Source: Candidatus Zipacnadia bacterium (GTDB taxonomy: Bacteria; Armatimonadota; Zipacnadia; Zipacnadales; Zipacnadaceae). Taken from it: DNA of 34,630 nt. The notes below the pieces were generated by a model, which ran no database searches, was not told the DNA's origin, and worked only from the letters and a program-made list of their open reading frames with translations. Made by a program: the position numbers and the translations under genes. Below are positions 33,440-34,630 of this stretch, piece by piece. Each line of letters begins with the position of its first letter. Position 1 is the first letter of the stretch. The stretch lies in NCBI GenBank assembly GCA_029820565.1, contig JALGUR010000021.1, positions 1 through 34,630 on the forward strand, given 5' to 3'.

Positions 33440-33593
33440 TTTACCGCGCCTCCTTTGTGACAGCCATCTGTCATTGCAGGCAAATTCCCCACTCTCGCCG
33501 ATTTGCCTTCCTGCTACTATTACTTATTTACGCCACGATGGCAAGCAACGTGCATGTGGGGCCTACAACGATAGGGGCGGCAGAAGCAAAAAT

Positions 33594-33634
33594 TCCCGGC
33601 GACGGCCTACTCTCCCACACAGTCACCCGTGCAG
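33594..33634 (-). pseudogene. Truncated 5S rRNA copy C (3' 41 nt)
   Basis: Matches the last 41 nt of 5S. The variant GACGGC and the flank AGCAAAAA are shared with copy A rather than with the intact gene. The terminator palindrome is absent here. Confidence 0.85.
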
Positions 33635-33677
33635 GATAATCGGTTAGTCCTGCTTTTATTGAAGTCTCTACTATGCC

Positions 33678-33700
33678 GTAGGAGGGGCTTCCAGCCCCGA
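33678..33700 (+). repeat. REP hairpin, GGGGCT stem type
   Basis: GTAGGA, stem GGGGCT, loop TCC, stem AGCCCC, GA. The head and closing GA are as in the GCGACA type, but the stem is different. Confidence 0.85.
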
Positions 33701-33714
33701 CCGACCTCATCCCG

Positions 33715-33781
33715 GTAGGACAGGCGTCTCGCCTGTCCCAAAAACCGCTTCGCAAGCGACGGGCGAGACGCCCGTCCTGCC
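33715..33781. repeat. Inverted pair of hairpins, GACxGGCG stem type
   Basis: Plus unit 33715-33738: GTAG, stem GACAGGCG, loop TCT, stem CGCCTGTC. Minus unit 33758-33781: GCAG head, stem GACGGGCG, loop TCT, stem CGCCCGTC. The A/T pair in one stem is G/C in the other, so both halves changed together. Confidence 0.85.
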
Positions 33782-33838
33782 GAAACGAACGGTGACGAAG
33801 GCAGGTAGACTGTTCTATGTTATCCTACCATAATGCGC

Positions 33839-33873
33839 AGTGGGGCTGCTGGCATTATACCAGGAGCCCCACT
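33839..33873 (-). terminator. rRNA operon terminator
   Basis: AGTGGGGCTGCTGGCAT and ATACCAGGAGCCCCACT form a 17-bp stem with two mismatches around one T, just after the 5S gene. The same element recurs, truncated, at 30805-30829 and 31693-31728. A minus-strand TTGTCT-17-TATAAT (33882-33854) overlaps it. Confidence 0.8.
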
Positions 33874-33884
33874 AAAAGACAAAT

Positions 33885-34002
33885 TCCCGGCGATGACCTA
33901 CTCTCCCACACAGTCGCCCGTGCAGTACCATCGGCGCAGGAGGGCTTAACTACCGGGTTCGGAATGGGTCCGGGTGTGGCCCCTCCGCTAATATCACCGG
34001 GA
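33885..34002 (-). rRNA. rrf: 5S ribosomal RNA
   Basis: 118 nt on the minus strand. Conserved elements include CCGAACCCGG, GTTAAGCCC and GGGAGAGTAGG, and the ends TCCCGGTGAT/ATCGCCGGGA pair as helix I. It lies about 285 nt after the 23S 3' end. Confidence 0.97.
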
Positions 34003-34287
34003 AAAACGGACAGATTTCAGTTGTCAGGGTTCAGCATTCAGGATACGGCAAACGGCCAAAAACAACAGGCGTAACTGCAGGCGGAACGACAGGTATAGCG
34101 ACAGGTTCCAAGACAAACAACAACGGCTAACCAACTTGTGGGCCGGCCTCGCTACGCTCGCCGCGGCCCCTCCAAACGCCAGGTCGCGGCAAGGATGCCG
34201 CTCCTACGGCATTGTCACAGCGCACCTTGATAACTGCAAAGCGGTGTAGGATGCATTAGGTTCAAACCAGAGCCGGAGGTCTGAAGT
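34003..34287 (-). other. 23S-5S spacer of about 285 bp with a REP
   Basis: Longer than is usual for this spacer. It contains a GC-rich inverted repeat near 34140-34170 and a REP hairpin at 34184-34207, and no tRNA. CTTTGCAGTTATCAAGGTGCGC near 34215-34236 (minus) resembles a 23S processing-stem flank. Confidence 0.6.
34184..34207 (-). repeat. REP hairpin inside rRNA spacer
   Basis: Minus strand GTAGGA, stem GCGGCA, loop TCCT, stem TGCCGC, GA. It is transcribed as part of the rRNA precursor. Confidence 0.85.

Positions 34288-34630
<343 letters not shown>

Larger units (their letters stand above)
33440..33884. other. Intergenic region of repeats between GH39-like gene and 5S rRNA
   Basis: About 445 bp without a gene. 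It holds 5S-tail copy C, three REP hairpins and the rRNA terminator, each listed separately. No convincing promoter for the GH39-like gene was found. Confidence 0.7.

Noticed and set aside
34255-34275. GGTTCAAACC near the 23S 3' end, like a tRNA T-arm
   Set aside because: GGTT and AACC are only two bases apart, so no seven-base T loop can form, and no acceptor or anticodon arms surround it.

Overview
The window looks like a chromosomal piece of an uncultured, GC-rich, carbohydrate-degrading bacterium. It carries secreted glycoside hydrolases, a DUF4091 protein, sulfatase-fold hydrolases, uroporphyrinogen-decarboxylase-like (MtaA-type) proteins and a pseudopilin-like protein. This mix is typical of Armatimonadota or similar candidate phyla, but the phylum is inferred, not proven. 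Good sigma70-type promoters and AGGAGG-type ribosome binding sites are present.

Layout. 0-2.3 kb (+): rfbD and ahcY. 2.4-21.4 kb: nineteen kb with almost every gene on the minus strand. Read in the direction of transcription it is infC-rpmI-rplT, a HAD phosphatase, an amidohydrolase, a phenylalanine T-box leader, pheS, a REP-associated tyrosine transposase (RAYT), an MFS transporter, pheT, a sulfatase-fold enzyme, a purple-acid-phosphatase-like protein, a collapsed Gfo/Idh/MocA gene, a DUF4091 glycosidase-like protein, a TIM-barrel hydrolase, a seven-blade propeller, a PfkB kinase and a UroD-like protein. The classical order infC-rpmI-rplT-pheS-pheT is recognisable but split by insertions. 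21.5-22.7 kb (+): a second UroD-like gene with its own promoter. 22.8-30.8 kb (-): two sulfatase-fold genes, an M48 membrane protease, a family-4 uracil-DNA glycosylase, dapA, a pilin-like protein and nth. 30.8-34.6 kb (-): the end of an rRNA operon (partial 23S, intact 5S), then a series of modules (GH39-like lipoprotein, MNT/HEPN pair, nth), each preceded by a truncated copy of the 5S 3' end.

How it works together. The 2.4-12.5 kb block reads as a saccharide-utilisation cluster: secreted hydrolases act outside the cytoplasmic membrane, the sulfatase-fold and phosphatase proteins remove substituents, and the PfkB kinase handles the sugar inside. The T-box lets uncharged tRNA-Phe control pheS and, if read-through occurs, the genes inserted between pheS and pheT.

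Most notable: (1) three truncated 5S rRNA tails downstream of the real 5S, two still carrying the terminator palindrome in which a promoter (-35, 17 bp, extended TATAAT) is embedded; (2) a Phe T-box whose helices, UUC specifier and antiterminator can be read directly; (3) a set of REP hairpins with a constant GTAG head but different, compensated stems, next to an intact RAYT that splits pheS from pheT; (4) a PheT without the usual tRNA-binding OB domain; (5) an infC whose best start is AUA; (6) two sulfatase-fold proteins with Thr in place of the formylglycine Cys.
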